A DNA stretch of 64,000 nt from Wukongibacter sp050859025. GTDB lineage: Bacteria; Bacillota; Clostridia; Peptostreptococcales; Caminicellaceae. The notes below the pieces were generated by a model. The model saw only the letters and a program-made list of their open reading frames with translations. It made no database searches and was not told the DNA's origin. Every line of letters begins with the position of its first letter. Position 1 is the first letter of the stretch. The translations under genes were made by a program, and so were the position numbers. Of this stretch, positions 34,542 through 43,084 are shown piece by piece. The stretch is taken from contig NZ_CP138200.1 of assembly GCF_050859025.1 (NCBI RefSeq), positions 1,054,001 through 1,118,000 of the forward strand. The letters are read 5' to 3'.

Positions 34542-35219
34542 TTGGTTCCCAATAAAGCAAATGATTATACTGTTCTAGGAATACAAAAGATTTTTGAACA
34601 TATTAATAACTTCGACTATGAAGAAGCTTTCTATTTGTCTTCACAAATTATGGAAAAACAAGATAATGGGGATACACTTTTTCATGAATGGGTTAAATCC
34701 CTAGTAGAGTTTTATTCTTGTAATAAAAAAGACACTGCTATAAAACTACTAGAAAAAATCAAGCCTGATGTGATAGAAAATGAAATTCACTTTAGAATAG
34801 TTAATTCCTTAATGAATTTTTATAGAGAAATAAAGGACAAGGATAATTTTATGAAATATAGAAAAATTCTTTATTTGAACCTACATAAAATTAAGGATAA
34901 AGAATTTCTTGTTAAAGTAATGTACAATATATCTAATGGTTTTTATACCTTTAGGGATTATGATAGAGCATTAGAATATGCCGAAAACTCTATAGAAATA
35001 GCTAAAAATGGTAATGTCTTTAATATATTTTTTTCTCTAGCATTTATGATTAAAATAATGTGTTTGTTTTATTTGGGAAGAACATTAGAAGCAGAAAGCT
35101 TAAAGGAAATATTTTTAGACTATTTAAAAGTAGTAGGAAATGTGAATCATAAAGATTACTTAGAAAATGCACTAGAAGAATTTTATAATTTAAAAAGGAG
35201 GGAGTTAGTTAAATGCTAA
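34542..35219 (+). CDS. TPR-repeat protein, RRNPP-like receptor without DNA-binding domain
   Basis: This 225-residue all-helical protein starts with a TTG, supported by AAGGAGG 9 bases upstream. It has degenerate TPR units (for example FDYEEAFYLSSQIMEK, RDYDRALEYAENSIEIAKNG, YLGRTLEAESLKEIFLDYL). No helix-turn-helix precedes the TPRs, and the intergenic gap is AT-rich without an open frame that could supply one. The 3' end holds a second strong ribosome site and the ATG of a 40-codon peptide gene that overlaps its stop. This layout recalls Rap/Phr or Qsr/Qss peptide-signalling pairs, but the receptor is shorter than either. Assignment to a signalling system is inference. Confidence 0.65.
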   Translation: MVPNKANDYTVLGIQKIFEHINNFDYEEAFYLSSQIMEKQDNGDTLFHEWVKSLVEFYSCNKKDTAIKLLEKIKPDVIENEIHFRIVNSLMNFYREIKDKDNFMKYRKILYLNLHKIKDKEFLVKVMYNISNGFYTFRDYDRALEYAENSIEIAKNGNVFNIFFSLAFMIKIMCLFYLGRTLEAESLKEIFLDYLKVVGNVNHKDYLENALEEFYNLKRRELVKC

Positions 35220-35335
35220 AGAAAACATTTAAAAAGCCTAGAATTAGTTCTTATATTATACTAGCGTTGCTCTGTATTACTATTAATTTTTCAGATATAA
35301 TGGTCTTTCTTAGCAGTTTTCCTAGTGGTCATTAA
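35213..35335 (+). CDS. Short hydrophobic peptide, candidate secreted signalling pro-peptide
   Basis: A 40-codon frame starts at ATG 35213, overlapping the TPR gene's stop (ATGCTAA). AGGAGG lies 10 bases upstream, inside the TPR gene. The peptide has a basic N-terminus (MLKKTFKKPR), a hydrophobic core (SSYIILALLCITINF) and a short C-terminal tail (VFLSSFPSGH), the shape of an exported pro-peptide whose last residues become the signal. A terminator follows at about 35413. Too short for default gene finders. Confidence 0.6.
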   Translation: MLKKTFKKPRISSYIILALLCITINFSDIMVFLSSFPSGH

Positions 35336-35411
35336 ATGAAGTTAAAAAAGCAAGTCCAATTTTCTTGTTAGAGAGAAGTTTGCTGCTATATTGAACATAA
35401 GGTATATGTAA

Positions 35412-35461
35412 TATTTAAGAGAGAATATAGGATCTAGATAGATCCCATGCTCTCTCTTAAT
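35412..35461. terminator. Bidirectional terminator between the TPR/peptide transcript and thiE
   Basis: TAAGAGAGA-type and TCTCTCTTA arms pair around a hairpin of GGATCTAGATAGATCC, followed by ATTTTTT on the plus strand. It overlaps the end of thiE. Confidence 0.75.
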
Positions 35462-36042
35462 TTTTTGGCTGCTAAATATGGATTAGTTGATGCCATTATA
35501 GAGGACATTACAGCTGCTCCATGTGCACCAGATTCAAGGACTTTTCTAATATTGCCTTCATTTATACCGCCTAAAGCTATTACAGGGATATTGACCTTGC
35601 GTCTTATATCCTCAATCATCTGAATTCCCTTAGGCTTTAAACTTTTTTTACAATCGGTTTTAAAAATGTGACTAGCTAATATATATTTTGCTCCAAGTGC
35701 TTCAGCTTCCATAGCTTCTTCTGCGCTGTGAACCGACAAACCAAGCAATGCTCCATTCAAACTCAACAAATCCAATCCTTTTCTTTTAAAATCCTCAATA
35801 CCTATATGAAAAAAGTTCGCATTGGAGATTATGGCAGCCTTTAGATTACCATTAACTATTAACTGAGCACCAAAGGAATTGGTTATGTTTCTTAATCTAA
35901 AGGCTATGGGAAGCAATTTATCATAGGATAAATCCTTTTCACGTAGTATTACGGCGTTGGCTCCGCCCCTCAAGGCTTCGAGTACTACGCTGTAGATGTT
36001 TCCAGATGCTATTAAGCTTCTATTGGTTATGAGATAAAGCAC
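35434..36042 (-). CDS. thiE: Thiamine-phosphate synthase
   Basis: This 202-residue TIM-barrel joins the pyrimidine and thiazole halves of thiamine phosphate. Visible family blocks are YLITNRSL, GGANAVILREKDLS, LIVNGNLKAA, LLGLSVHSAEEA, YILASHIFKTDCKK and PVIALGGINEGN. The start is a GTG just after the thiC stop; AGAGGAC lies upstream. It is a little divergent (HIFKTDCKK instead of the usual PTKTK), so a TenI-like variant is possible, but its place in a full thiamine operon favours ThiE. Confidence 0.85.
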   Translation of the reverse strand: MLYLITNRSLIASGNIYSVVLEALRGGANAVILREKDLSYDKLLPIAFRLRNITNSFGAQLIVNGNLKAAIISNANFFHIGIEDFKRKGLDLLSLNGALLGLSVHSAEEAMEAEALGAKYILASHIFKTDCKKSLKPKGIQMIEDIRRKVNIPVIALGGINEGNIRKVLESGAHGAAVMSSIMASTNPYLAAKKLRESMGSI

Positions 36043-36043
36043 A

Positions 36044-37357
36044 TTAGTCGTCCTCTCTCAAAATATTGATATTTTTTCCTTCCATAACCTTATTCATATT
36101 TCTCATTGAACACATTTTTCCACACATTGTACAGCTGTCTTCGTGTTGTGGCGTAGATTCTTTTCTATATCTTTTTGCCTTCTCAGGGTCGATAGCAAGA
36201 TTAAACATTTTTTCCCAGTCAAGATTTTGTCTTGCCAAGCTCATTTCATAATCCCATTCCTTAGCACCTTTAATGTTTTTAGCTATATCAGCAGCATGTG
36301 CAGCAATTCTAGTAGCAATAATACCTTCCTTCATATCGTCAAGGTTAGGTAGTCTCAAATGTTCTGCTGGAGTAACATAACATAGGAAATCCGCACCATT
36401 TGAGGCTGCAATAGCACCCCCTATGGCACTTGTGATATGGTCATAGCCTGGAGCTATATCGGTAACAAGAGGACCTAATACATAGAATGGAGCACCATGA
36501 CATAGCTTTTTCTCTATTACCATATTTGCTACTATTTCGTTAATAGCCATATGGCCAGGACCCTCTATCATTACTTGGACATTTCTTTCCCATGATCTTT
36601 TAGTTAATTCACCAAGGATGATTAACTCTTTTATTTGGCTTGCATCTGTTGCATCGTTTATGCTCCCAGGACGGCAGGCATCACCAAGGCTAATGGTAAC
36701 GTCATATTCTTCACAAATATCAAGGATTTTATCATAATACTCAAAGAATGGGTTCTCCATATTATTCAGTTCCATCCATGCGTAGAGTAAAGATCCACCC
36801 CTTGAAACTATATGGTTTAATCTCTTGTTTCTTTTGAAAACCTCAGCCGTTTCTTTATTAATTCCAGCATGTATTGTCATAAAATCGACACCATTTTGAG
36901 CATGCTTTTCTACAACCCTTAAAAACTCTTCGGCAGTTATGTCTTTTAATTCTTTATCATAAAATCCTACTGCATCATATATTGGTACAGTTCCAATCAT
37001 TGCAGGAGACATATCCACAAGCTTTGTCCTAAACTCTTCAGTTTTACCGTAGGAGCTAAGATCCATTATTGCTTCGGCCTTTAAATCAATAGCAGATTGA
37101 ACCTTTTCAAGTTCTTTTTCTATATTATAGCAATCTTTTGAAATACCGAGGTTTACATTTATTTTTGTTCTTAAACCTTCACCCACCCCTTCAGGGCTTA
37201 GTGAGTCATGGTTTCTATTTGCTGGGATAACAATCTTTCCTTCAGCAATCCTCTCACGTAATATTTCAATATCTATATTTTCCTTTGCCGATACTATTTC
37301 CATTTCACTAGTGATGATTCCTTTTCTTGCCGCATCCATCTGAGTTGTGTAATTCAT
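36044..37357 (-). CDS. thiC: Phosphomethylpyrimidine synthase
   Basis: This 437-residue radical-SAM enzyme converts aminoimidazole ribotide to hydroxymethylpyrimidine phosphate. The C-terminal cluster motif is CTMCGKMCSMR near residue 415; RNHDSLSPEGVGEGLRTKIN-type N-terminal and MIEGPGHMAINEI blocks are clear. It is the usual short anaerobe-type ThiC. It is preceded by a 150-bp gap with a small hairpin (TAGAAG / CTTCTA at about 37438-37459), and may have its own promoter. Confidence 0.96.
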   Translation of the reverse strand: MNYTTQMDAARKGIITSEMEIVSAKENIDIEILRERIAEGKIVIPANRNHDSLSPEGVGEGLRTKINVNLGISKDCYNIEKELEKVQSAIDLKAEAIMDLSSYGKTEEFRTKLVDMSPAMIGTVPIYDAVGFYDKELKDITAEEFLRVVEKHAQNGVDFMTIHAGINKETAEVFKRNKRLNHIVSRGGSLLYAWMELNNMENPFFEYYDKILDICEEYDVTISLGDACRPGSINDATDASQIKELIILGELTKRSWERNVQVMIEGPGHMAINEIVANMVIEKKLCHGAPFYVLGPLVTDIAPGYDHITSAIGGAIAASNGADFLCYVTPAEHLRLPNLDDMKEGIIATRIAAHAADIAKNIKGAKEWDYEMSLARQNLDWEKMFNLAIDPEKAKRYRKESTPQHEDSCTMCGKMCSMRNMNKVMEGKNINILREDD

Positions 37358-37509
37358 ATGAACATCTTCCTTTCTATATTTAAATTGATTTTATAGATAA
37401 GCAACCTCAAGGTTAAATAAATTTTCATGGAAAAGTGTAGAAGCGTTCATTACTTCTATAAAAATTCATTTTAAATCTTAATGTTGCATATCAATATTAA
37501 GCTTTTAAA

Positions 37510-38619
37510 CTAGATACCTATATTCATCCAGTCCTTAAGTACAGGCTGATATCCTTTGGTCAGTAACATTGTTTTCATTTCGTCTACATTTCGCGTGTCG
37601 GAGATTTCAAACTGACTGTCGCTTTTTGTCTGAGATGAATGACCACCAACTTCGGTAGATACCCCAGCGGACATTTTCGTAACACCTAATGGAATAAGGT
37701 TGTTCCTAAGACTTTTCCCCTCTCTTGTGGATATAGTTATTCCTGCTCTAGGAATAAAAAGCCTGAATGCCATCATTATTTGAACTAAGGCCTTATCATC
37801 AACTAGATAAACGTCACTAAAGCTTCCAGCATGGGGCCTTATCCGTGGTAATGAAACACTAATTTCAACATCGGAGTATTTATTTTCAAGGTACTCTGCA
37901 TGGAGCCCAGTAAAGAAAGCTTCCTTTCGCCAATCATCAAGTCCTAAAAGAGATCCAATATTTACACTACGCATTTTTGCCTTACACCCTCTTTCGGGGG
38001 CATCTAAACGAAACCTATAGTTTTTCTTTGGACCGGCAATGTGAACTTTATCATATATCTCTTCACTATATACTTCTTGATATATTGTAAGTGAATCGAC
38101 CCCCGCAGCAATTACTTCCCTATATTCATCTTCAGTTAATGGATAGATTTCAATTGAGATAGAATCGAAATACTTTTTAATAATCTTTACAGAATCTACA
38201 ATGTAAGAAACAGGGGAGTCCTTCTTAGATTCGCCTGTCAAGATTAAGATATGTCTCAATCCTGATAAGGAAATAGCTTTAGCTTCTTCTTCAATCTCAT
38301 CCATCGTTAGACTCTTTCTAACAATATCATTAGAAACATTGAAACCACAGTAGGCACATTTATTTACACAATGATTAGCTAGATACATTGGAGTATACAG
38401 CTGTATTGTTTTACCGAAATTTTGGACAGTAATCCCGTGGGATTTCTGAGCTATGTCTTCAAGTAGACCTCCAGCAGCAGGAGATAATAATGTCAAGAAA
38501 TCGTATCTGTCCAGCCTTTCTTTATTTAGTGTTCTTAATACATCTGATTCGGTTATTTCCTCAAAGAACTTAGAGAAATCAGTATCTTTTACCTTAAGGT
38601 ATTCATTATAAAAAGACAT
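37510..38619 (-). CDS. thiH: 2-iminoacetate synthase (radical SAM)
   Basis: This 369-residue protein has the radical-SAM CxxxCxxC motif in NHCVNKCAYCGFNVSN near residue 85. It cleaves tyrosine to dehydroglycine for thiazole formation in anaerobes. The C-terminal ThiH/BATS region includes ISTREGKSLRNNLIPLGVTKMSAG. It follows thiG after 12 bp in the thiamine operon. Confidence 0.95.
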   Translation of the reverse strand: MSFYNEYLKVKDTDFSKFFEEITESDVLRTLNKERLDRYDFLTLLSPAAGGLLEDIAQKSHGITVQNFGKTIQLYTPMYLANHCVNKCAYCGFNVSNDIVRKSLTMDEIEEEAKAISLSGLRHILILTGESKKDSPVSYIVDSVKIIKKYFDSISIEIYPLTEDEYREVIAAGVDSLTIYQEVYSEEIYDKVHIAGPKKNYRFRLDAPERGCKAKMRSVNIGSLLGLDDWRKEAFFTGLHAEYLENKYSDVEISVSLPRIRPHAGSFSDVYLVDDKALVQIMMAFRLFIPRAGITISTREGKSLRNNLIPLGVTKMSAGVSTEVGGHSSQTKSDSQFEISDTRNVDEMKTMLLTKGYQPVLKDWMNIGI

Positions 38620-38631
38620 TTTATACCACCC

Positions 38632-39405
38632 TTACTTAGTATCATTCAAAAAACCAGTTAACGGTGAGGAAGCTTCGGCGTAGTGTCTTGTGGCCCCTGT
38701 TTTTGCAATATAGGCCATTCGTCCAGCCTTAACACTTAAATTGAAGGCTTCACCCATCATTACAGGATCCCCGGCAGTAGCTATTGCTGTATTTACTAAG
38801 ACAGCTGATGCTCCCATTTCCATCGCTTCTGATGCCTGTGAAGGTTTTCCGATACCTGCATCAACAATAATTGGAAGATCAATCTCATCAATTAATATTC
38901 TAACTAATTCCTTAGTTTGAAGCCCTCGGTTTGTTCCTATTGGAGCACCGAGAGGCATAACTGCTGCGGCACCAGCATTTACTAAGCTTTTTGCTGCCAT
39001 TAAATCGGGACTCATATATGGAAGAACAATAAAGCCTTCCTTTGCTAAGATTTCGGTTGCCTTAATAGTTTCGTAGTTATCCGGAAGCAGATATTTATTA
39101 TCTGAGATAACCTCAATCTTTACCCAATTTCCACATCCCATTGCTTTTGCAAGTCGTGCTATTCTAACTGCTTCCTCAGCGTTTCTTGCTCCTGAAGTAT
39201 TTGGTAGTAGAATACAGTCATCAGGAATATAGTCGAGGATATTCTCTTCATTGGAATTTAGATCAACCCTTCTAAGGGCCATTGTGATTATTTTGGACTG
39301 AGAACTCTCGATAACCTGAGGAATAATCTTTTTATCAGGAAACTTCCCTGTACCAATTAATAGTCTGTTATCCAGCTTTACTCCGCCAATAACTAATTTA
39401 TCCAT
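38632..39405 (-). CDS. thiG: Thiazole synthase
   Basis: About 257 residues if started at ATG 39405 (MDKLVIGG, the usual family start); ATG 39417, four codons earlier, overlaps thiF and is an alternative. Key motifs are LLIGTGKFPD, the Schiff-base lysine region NWVKIEVI, and PVMMGEAFNLSVKAGR. It joins deoxyxylulose phosphate, ThiS sulfur and iminoacetate into the thiazole ring. Confidence 0.95.
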   Translation of the reverse strand: MDKLVIGGVKLDNRLLIGTGKFPDKKIIPQVIESSQSKIITMALRRVDLNSNEENILDYIPDDCILLPNTSGARNAEEAVRIARLAKAMGCGNWVKIEVISDNKYLLPDNYETIKATEILAKEGFIVLPYMSPDLMAAKSLVNAGAAAVMPLGAPIGTNRGLQTKELVRILIDEIDLPIIVDAGIGKPSQASEAMEMGASAVLVNTAIATAGDPVMMGEAFNLSVKAGRMAYIAKTGATRHYAEASSPLTGFLNDTK

Positions 39406-39409
39406 TTGG

Positions 39410-40216
39410 CTACACATCCTTTTCTCCCATTAATATTCTTAAAACAGTATTAGCTTGATGATTTGCGGCAATCGAAACCCTAGGGGCCATGAGCCCGCAC
39501 CCTGGCTTTGCTTCTGATATATCGTCGCCTATTAAATAGAAGTTATCTCGTATCTTTTTTGTAATAATGGTGTTATTTGAAAAATATCCTGCCATTCCAG
39601 AAGCGGCTACAATGGTCTTATCAGACATTTTCTTTAGCACAGTATTTATAAGTTCAGCCTTGGAATTGGGACTATCGAAGGCTTCAATTATAATATCAAC
39701 ATCATCAAAGAGCTTTTCAATATTTTTTTGATCTATAAAAATATCTTTTGTTTTCACAATAACAAAGGGATTTATTTGTGAAATTAGATCCTTTATAGCC
39801 TCAGTTTTTTTCATACCTATATGCTTGACAAAGTATTGCTGTCTATTTAGATTACTAGGTTCGACTACATCAAAATCAATTAGCTTTAGATAACCTATGC
39901 CAATCCTAGCTAGAGATACAGCAACATTTGACCCAAGCCCCCCAAGTCCTGCAATCCCTATTCTAGCAGTCTTGATTTTCTCATGTACTCCAGGTGTATG
40001 ACGAGAAATCATAAGGGCTTCGAGTTCATCCTTTGAAGGAATTTCACCTCTTTTTATGATAGTCAATCTATCATTGTCTTTAAGTAAAGCGTCATCCTTT
40101 ATGATAAAACCATTATGTACTACAATATCTGCATCTTTTTTGAAGTTATCCCTTATAGAAAAAGCTGTAGAGTTATTATCTACAATGAAGCTCTTTTCAT
40201 TTAAGAAAATTTGCAT
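39410..40216 (-). CDS. thiF: ThiF adenylyltransferase with N-terminal ThiS-like domain
   Basis: The start ATG 40216 is chosen over GTG 40228 because GGTGGTGG precedes it. The 268-residue product has an N-terminal ubiquitin-like ThiS-like domain (residues 1-57) lacking the C-terminal Gly-Gly, then the ThiF Rossmann part (GIAGLGGLGSNVAVSLARIG, DFDVVEPSNLNRQQY). It activates the separate ThiS C-terminus with ATP for sulfur transfer. I see no paired CxxC zinc motif. The gene overlaps the end of thiS. Confidence 0.9.
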   Translation of the reverse strand: MQIFLNEKSFIVDNNSTAFSIRDNFKKDADIVVHNGFIIKDDALLKDNDRLTIIKRGEIPSKDELEALMISRHTPGVHEKIKTARIGIAGLGGLGSNVAVSLARIGIGYLKLIDFDVVEPSNLNRQQYFVKHIGMKKTEAIKDLISQINPFVIVKTKDIFIDQKNIEKLFDDVDIIIEAFDSPNSKAELINTVLKKMSDKTIVAASGMAGYFSNNTIITKKIRDNFYLIGDDISEAKPGCGLMAPRVSIAANHQANTVLRILMGEKDV

Positions 40217-40217
40217 T

Positions 40218-40409
40218 TTAACCACCACCTACGAAGCTAATTATTTCGATTTTATCTTCTTTATTCAGTATATATTCTGGGTAGTTTTCCTTGGAAATTA
40301 TATCAAGATTTACCTCAACAACTACCTTATTCATATCAAGACTCAGATTTTCAAGAAGTCTAACTATTGTGATATTTTCGAAGTGCATTTCTTTTCCATT
40401 TACAAGCAT
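40218..40409 (-). CDS. thiS: Sulfur carrier protein ThiS
   Basis: This 63-residue ubiquitin-like protein ends in FVGGG, offering the C-terminal Gly that is adenylated by ThiF and thiocarboxylated. First gene of the thiamine operon, behind GGGAGGATC, with the TPP riboswitch about 340 bp upstream. Confidence 0.9.
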   Translation of the reverse strand: MLVNGKEMHFENITIVRLLENLSLDMNKVVVEVNLDIISKENYPEYILNKEDKIEIISFVGGG

Positions 40410-40548
40410 GCTGATCCTCCCTTCGATTTGTATTTTAATGCTTCATGTTAAAGCTTTAAGTTAAAGTAGAGGTTTAACCTATTATGTAGAAGTCTAAAAA
40501 ACTCATTTTGAAGGTTAAAGTTAAACGTTAACTCGAGCTGTTTTAAAT

Positions 40549-40589
40549 CAAATAAAAAAGGAAAGCAGATTATCCGCTTCCCTCATAAC
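40549..40589 (-). terminator. Riboswitch-controlled terminator upstream of thiS
   Basis: On the minus strand GAAGCGG-ATAA-TCTGCTTTC forms a stem followed by CTTTTTT. The bases just before the stem (GTTATGAGGG, plus 40580-40589) are the exact complement of CCCTCATAAC inside the TPP aptamer (plus 40782-40791), which offers a switch between aptamer and terminator folds. Confidence 0.8.
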
Positions 40590-40681
40590 ATTTATAGAAA
40601 TAGGCTAGTAAGTAATAAAATTTAGTATATAATACATTTTCTACTTTATAGTATCTTGTAGTAAAAAATGCCTTAAATAAA

Positions 40682-40712
40682 AAATCACAAATTCTAGAGA
40701 ATTTGTGATAAG
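40682..40712. other. Small palindrome between aptamer and terminator
   Basis: ATCACAAATTCT / AGAATTTGTGAT nearly perfect palindrome within the thiamine leader; possible structural arm of the leader RNA. Confidence 0.5.
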
Positions 40713-40751
40713 TATACGAAAAATAGATTGAAATAATACTTACTATAACAC

Positions 40752-40838
40752 ACTTCCCTACGGTGGGATTACCCACGTCAGGTTATGAGGGTCAGAAATA
40801 ACATTTCTATCTCAGCCTATCAATATAGGCCCCCCTAG
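40752..40838 (-). ncRNA. TPP riboswitch aptamer (THI element) of the thiSFGHCE operon
   Basis: Read on the minus strand it holds the conserved THI parts in order: a G-rich start (AGGGGGGCC), GGCTGAGA, GACCCTCATAACCTGA, and GTGGGTAATCCCACCGTAGGGA. It binds thiamine pyrophosphate and would turn the operon off when TPP is plentiful, through the terminator at 40549-40589. Confidence 0.93.
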
Positions 40839-40933
40839 TTCCTATTTAATTTTCAATTCAAGAAGATTATAACATGGATGATATTTTTTTACAACATAAA
40901 AAATTTAGAATTAAATTAATCTGGCATGACTAG
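40839..40933. other. Thiamine operon promoter region (minus strand)
   Basis: No gene. AT-rich, with TATAAT-like sequence on the minus strand near 40870; likely holds the promoter of the riboswitch transcript but no strong -35 is seen. Confidence 0.35.
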
Positions 40934-41039
40934 CTATAGAAATCGCAATAAATCTCTTACATTTTAATTTCTTAAAAAGCCTTAAAACGTTGGCTGTTTA
41001 AGAAATCAAAATGTAGATTTATAAGTGCGTTCTATATAG
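40934..41039. repeat. Repeat family C, copy 1 (MITE-like palindrome)
   Basis: Arms of about 42 bp (CTATAGAAATCGCAATAAAT at the left; ATTTATAAGTGCGTTCTATA at the right) surround a 20-base loop. A second copy lies at 46957-47061. Each copy ends about 50-80 bp left of a decayed Tn3/IS231 unit. Confidence 0.75.
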
Positions 41040-41103
41040 GTGAGTTAATTTATTATAATAATAAATTGAAATTTGAACAATATGGCTATAAGGGGTCTCG
41101 CCC

Positions 41104-42801
41104 CATGCCCATCAAGCTAAGGAATTTTAATAGCTATGCAATCTTGAAATTCCTGCTTGTTCTGATCAAAATGATATTTAGAACAGGTTAAGCCATGTTT
41201 CTATTCATAATTTCTAAAAAACTCATAAAATTTGTTGTATAACAAAAAGACCTATGAAAAATTTTTAAAAATTTATAAAGACATAGATCTTAAACTTATG
41301 GTATTATTAAATTGGTTTATGCGACGAATTTACACGCCTTTTCTTGGTAGTGGTGAGATACTCCAAGAATGTCAAAGAAAGTTTTTTGACCTTTTCGGTG
41401 TGATTTTCGTCCGTTTCTTTTTATATATTGTTTTATAATCTCAGAGCTCTTAATTTCACTTGCTTCTAGTTGTTCTCTATGTAAAAGTTCATTTCTTATT
41501 CTAAACATTATTACTGAACTTAATATCAGTAAAATAAGCTTTCCATAAAGCTGACATTTGAACCTTTCTATTTTTACAGGCTTTACGTTTGAAATAGTAA
41601 ATATAGATTTCCAAATCTTAAATATGATTTCTATTTGCCATCTTAAAGAATAAATTTCATATATTTGATCGTTAGGAATCACAGAACTATCCGTATTTGT
41701 GATGTATATAGTTATTCCTAAGAGCTTCATTGTTTTCTCACTCTTTTTAATCCCTTTCTTTTTTGCTGTTTTTTCTACCTTTAACCTACGTTCTTTCAGT
41801 TGTTCATCTGTTAGCTTGTATAGAACCAATCTTTCTTTTCTTTTTTCAATTCTACCTATGAAAACTTCTTTTAACTCTAATATCTCACCTTCACTCATAT
41901 CCTTTGCTATATCTGATAAATCAATTCTTTTGTACATAGTAGATTTTTTAACCTTACCATTTTTGTAGTACTGAATATCTTCATTTTTCACATACACAGC
42001 TACATTGGGTTTGAGCCTTGAAACATAGGAAGCCTTTTTGTCATCTAAATCTTGGAAGTCTTTTAAGCTAAAATAACCTAAATCCCTCAAAGAAAGATCC
42101 TTCTGCTTAAAAGTATCTGCTATCGTACTTCCAAAGGTATTATCGTTGCCTTTTCCAGGGCCTACATGGATATGCATGAATCTGCCAGTTTTAAGTTCAT
42201 ATTAAAGTTGTATTTTTACCCCAGCAGGTTGTGAGCTTCCTCCAGAGCCTTCATATTCTTTTTTATATATTCTAGGTACTTGGAATGCCGTAGAATCAAC
42301 AATTCTAATTCTATCAAAGTGTGTATCCCATATTGTAGAAATCTTAGAATCTGTTAGTGCAACACTATTTAAGAGTCTTGTAAATACTTCCATTAAAAAA
42401 GCTACAGCTTTATCATTCAAACGCTCATGTATAGCCTGTGTAGATACTTCAGTAGCCATATTTCCGTTTAGATTCGCACTCATTGCCACAAGTGTGTTTT
42501 TAGATACATCTAACCCTGAAAACGCACATAGATAAAGAAAGTCCCAAGCCTGAATTTTCCCTTGTCTTTGAATAAAACCAACCTCTCTTGCAATCTTCTC
42601 TACTTCTTCTTTTGAAATTATTTTAAGTATTTCTTTAATAATCTGTTTCATGCTATTTTTCATATTACTTATATTCTTTAGTGCTTTGGCTTTTGCCATA
42701 TGTACTTCTGCCTCCTTAAATACTTAAGTAGCATAAGTATACTATTTTTTGCTGAATGGGGGCAATAATTTTAAGGGTAATGTATTAGCTTGATGGGCAT
42801 G
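41104..42801 (-). mobile_element. IS231-like insertion sequence (IS4 family), copy 1
   Basis: About 1.7 kb with terminal inverted repeats CATGCCCATCAAGCTAA at 41104 and 42801. It is flanked by GGGTCTCGCCC (41093-41103) and GGGTCTCGCCA (42802-42812), an 11-base direct duplication with one difference, matching the GGG-N5-CC(C/A) target used by IS231. The right flank continues as a Tn4430-like terminal repeat, so the IS landed in the tip of a Tn3-family transposon. Confidence 0.85.
41317..42699 (-). pseudogene. IS4-family (IS231 group) transposase, nonsense-mutated
   Basis: One frame throughout, interrupted by a TAA at 42202-42204 where copy 2 has a Glu codon (VKIQL-stop-YELK versus VKIQLEYELK). 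The catalytic region shows first Asp in RIVDSTAF, second Asp in LRDLGYF, and the IS4-family Y-R-E-K signature in YSLRWQIEIIFKIWK. Relative to copy 2 it lacks about 25 residues in frame near the C-terminus (between MNQYI- and KNGWKSHR-equivalent blocks). Likely inactive. Confidence 0.88.
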
Positions 42802-42840
42802 GGGTCTCGCCAACATCTCCTACGAAAACAACGTTAACCT
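42801..42840. repeat. Terminal inverted repeat of a Tn3-family (Tn4430-like) transposon
   Basis: The sequence begins GGGGTCTCGCCAACATCTCC and continues TACGAAAACAACGTTAAC. It closely resembles the 38-base Tn4430-type end known from memory (GGGGTACCGCCAGCATTTCG and AAC-rich inner half). The tip was duplicated by the IS231-like insertion. The opposite end of this transposon was not found intact nearby. Confidence 0.72.
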
Positions 42841-43014
42841 TTCATGGTTTCATAAACCATATGTTTTAGATTATAGAAACAATGCCTTTATAGGACTATT
42901 CATGGGGCATTTTTCAAGGGCGTTAATAGTATAAAATAGGCTATTATATATAAGTGCCTTAATCGAACGTTTTTGGGGCTGACAGGATATAAAAAAACAA
43001 AGCATATAATTACA
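42841..43014. other. Non-coding, inside the transposon remnant
   Basis: No gene or recognisable protein fragment seen in six frames. Confidence 0.4.
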
Positions 43015-43080
43015 GGGTCTGGCTTTTATAATTTCATTATCCTAATAAACATAAATAACAAAATTATAAAAGCCAGACCC
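43015..43080. repeat. Perfect 20-base inverted repeat hairpin
   Basis: The arms GGGTCTGGCTTTTATAATTT (43015-43034) and its exact reverse complement (43061-43080) enclose 26 bases. It abuts the Tn3 transposase fragment and may be a separate small insertion. Confidence 0.8.
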
Positions 43081-43084
43081 CAAG

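Noticed and set aside
40570..40776. A 68-codon minus-strand ORF between the TPP aptamer and thiS
   Set aside because: It lies across the riboswitch expression platform, including the terminator, and lacks a ribosome site; it is leader RNA.
41232..41438. A 68-codon plus-strand ORF at the left end of IS copy 1
   Set aside because: It overlaps the transposase end on the other strand and its sequence is explained by the insertion element.
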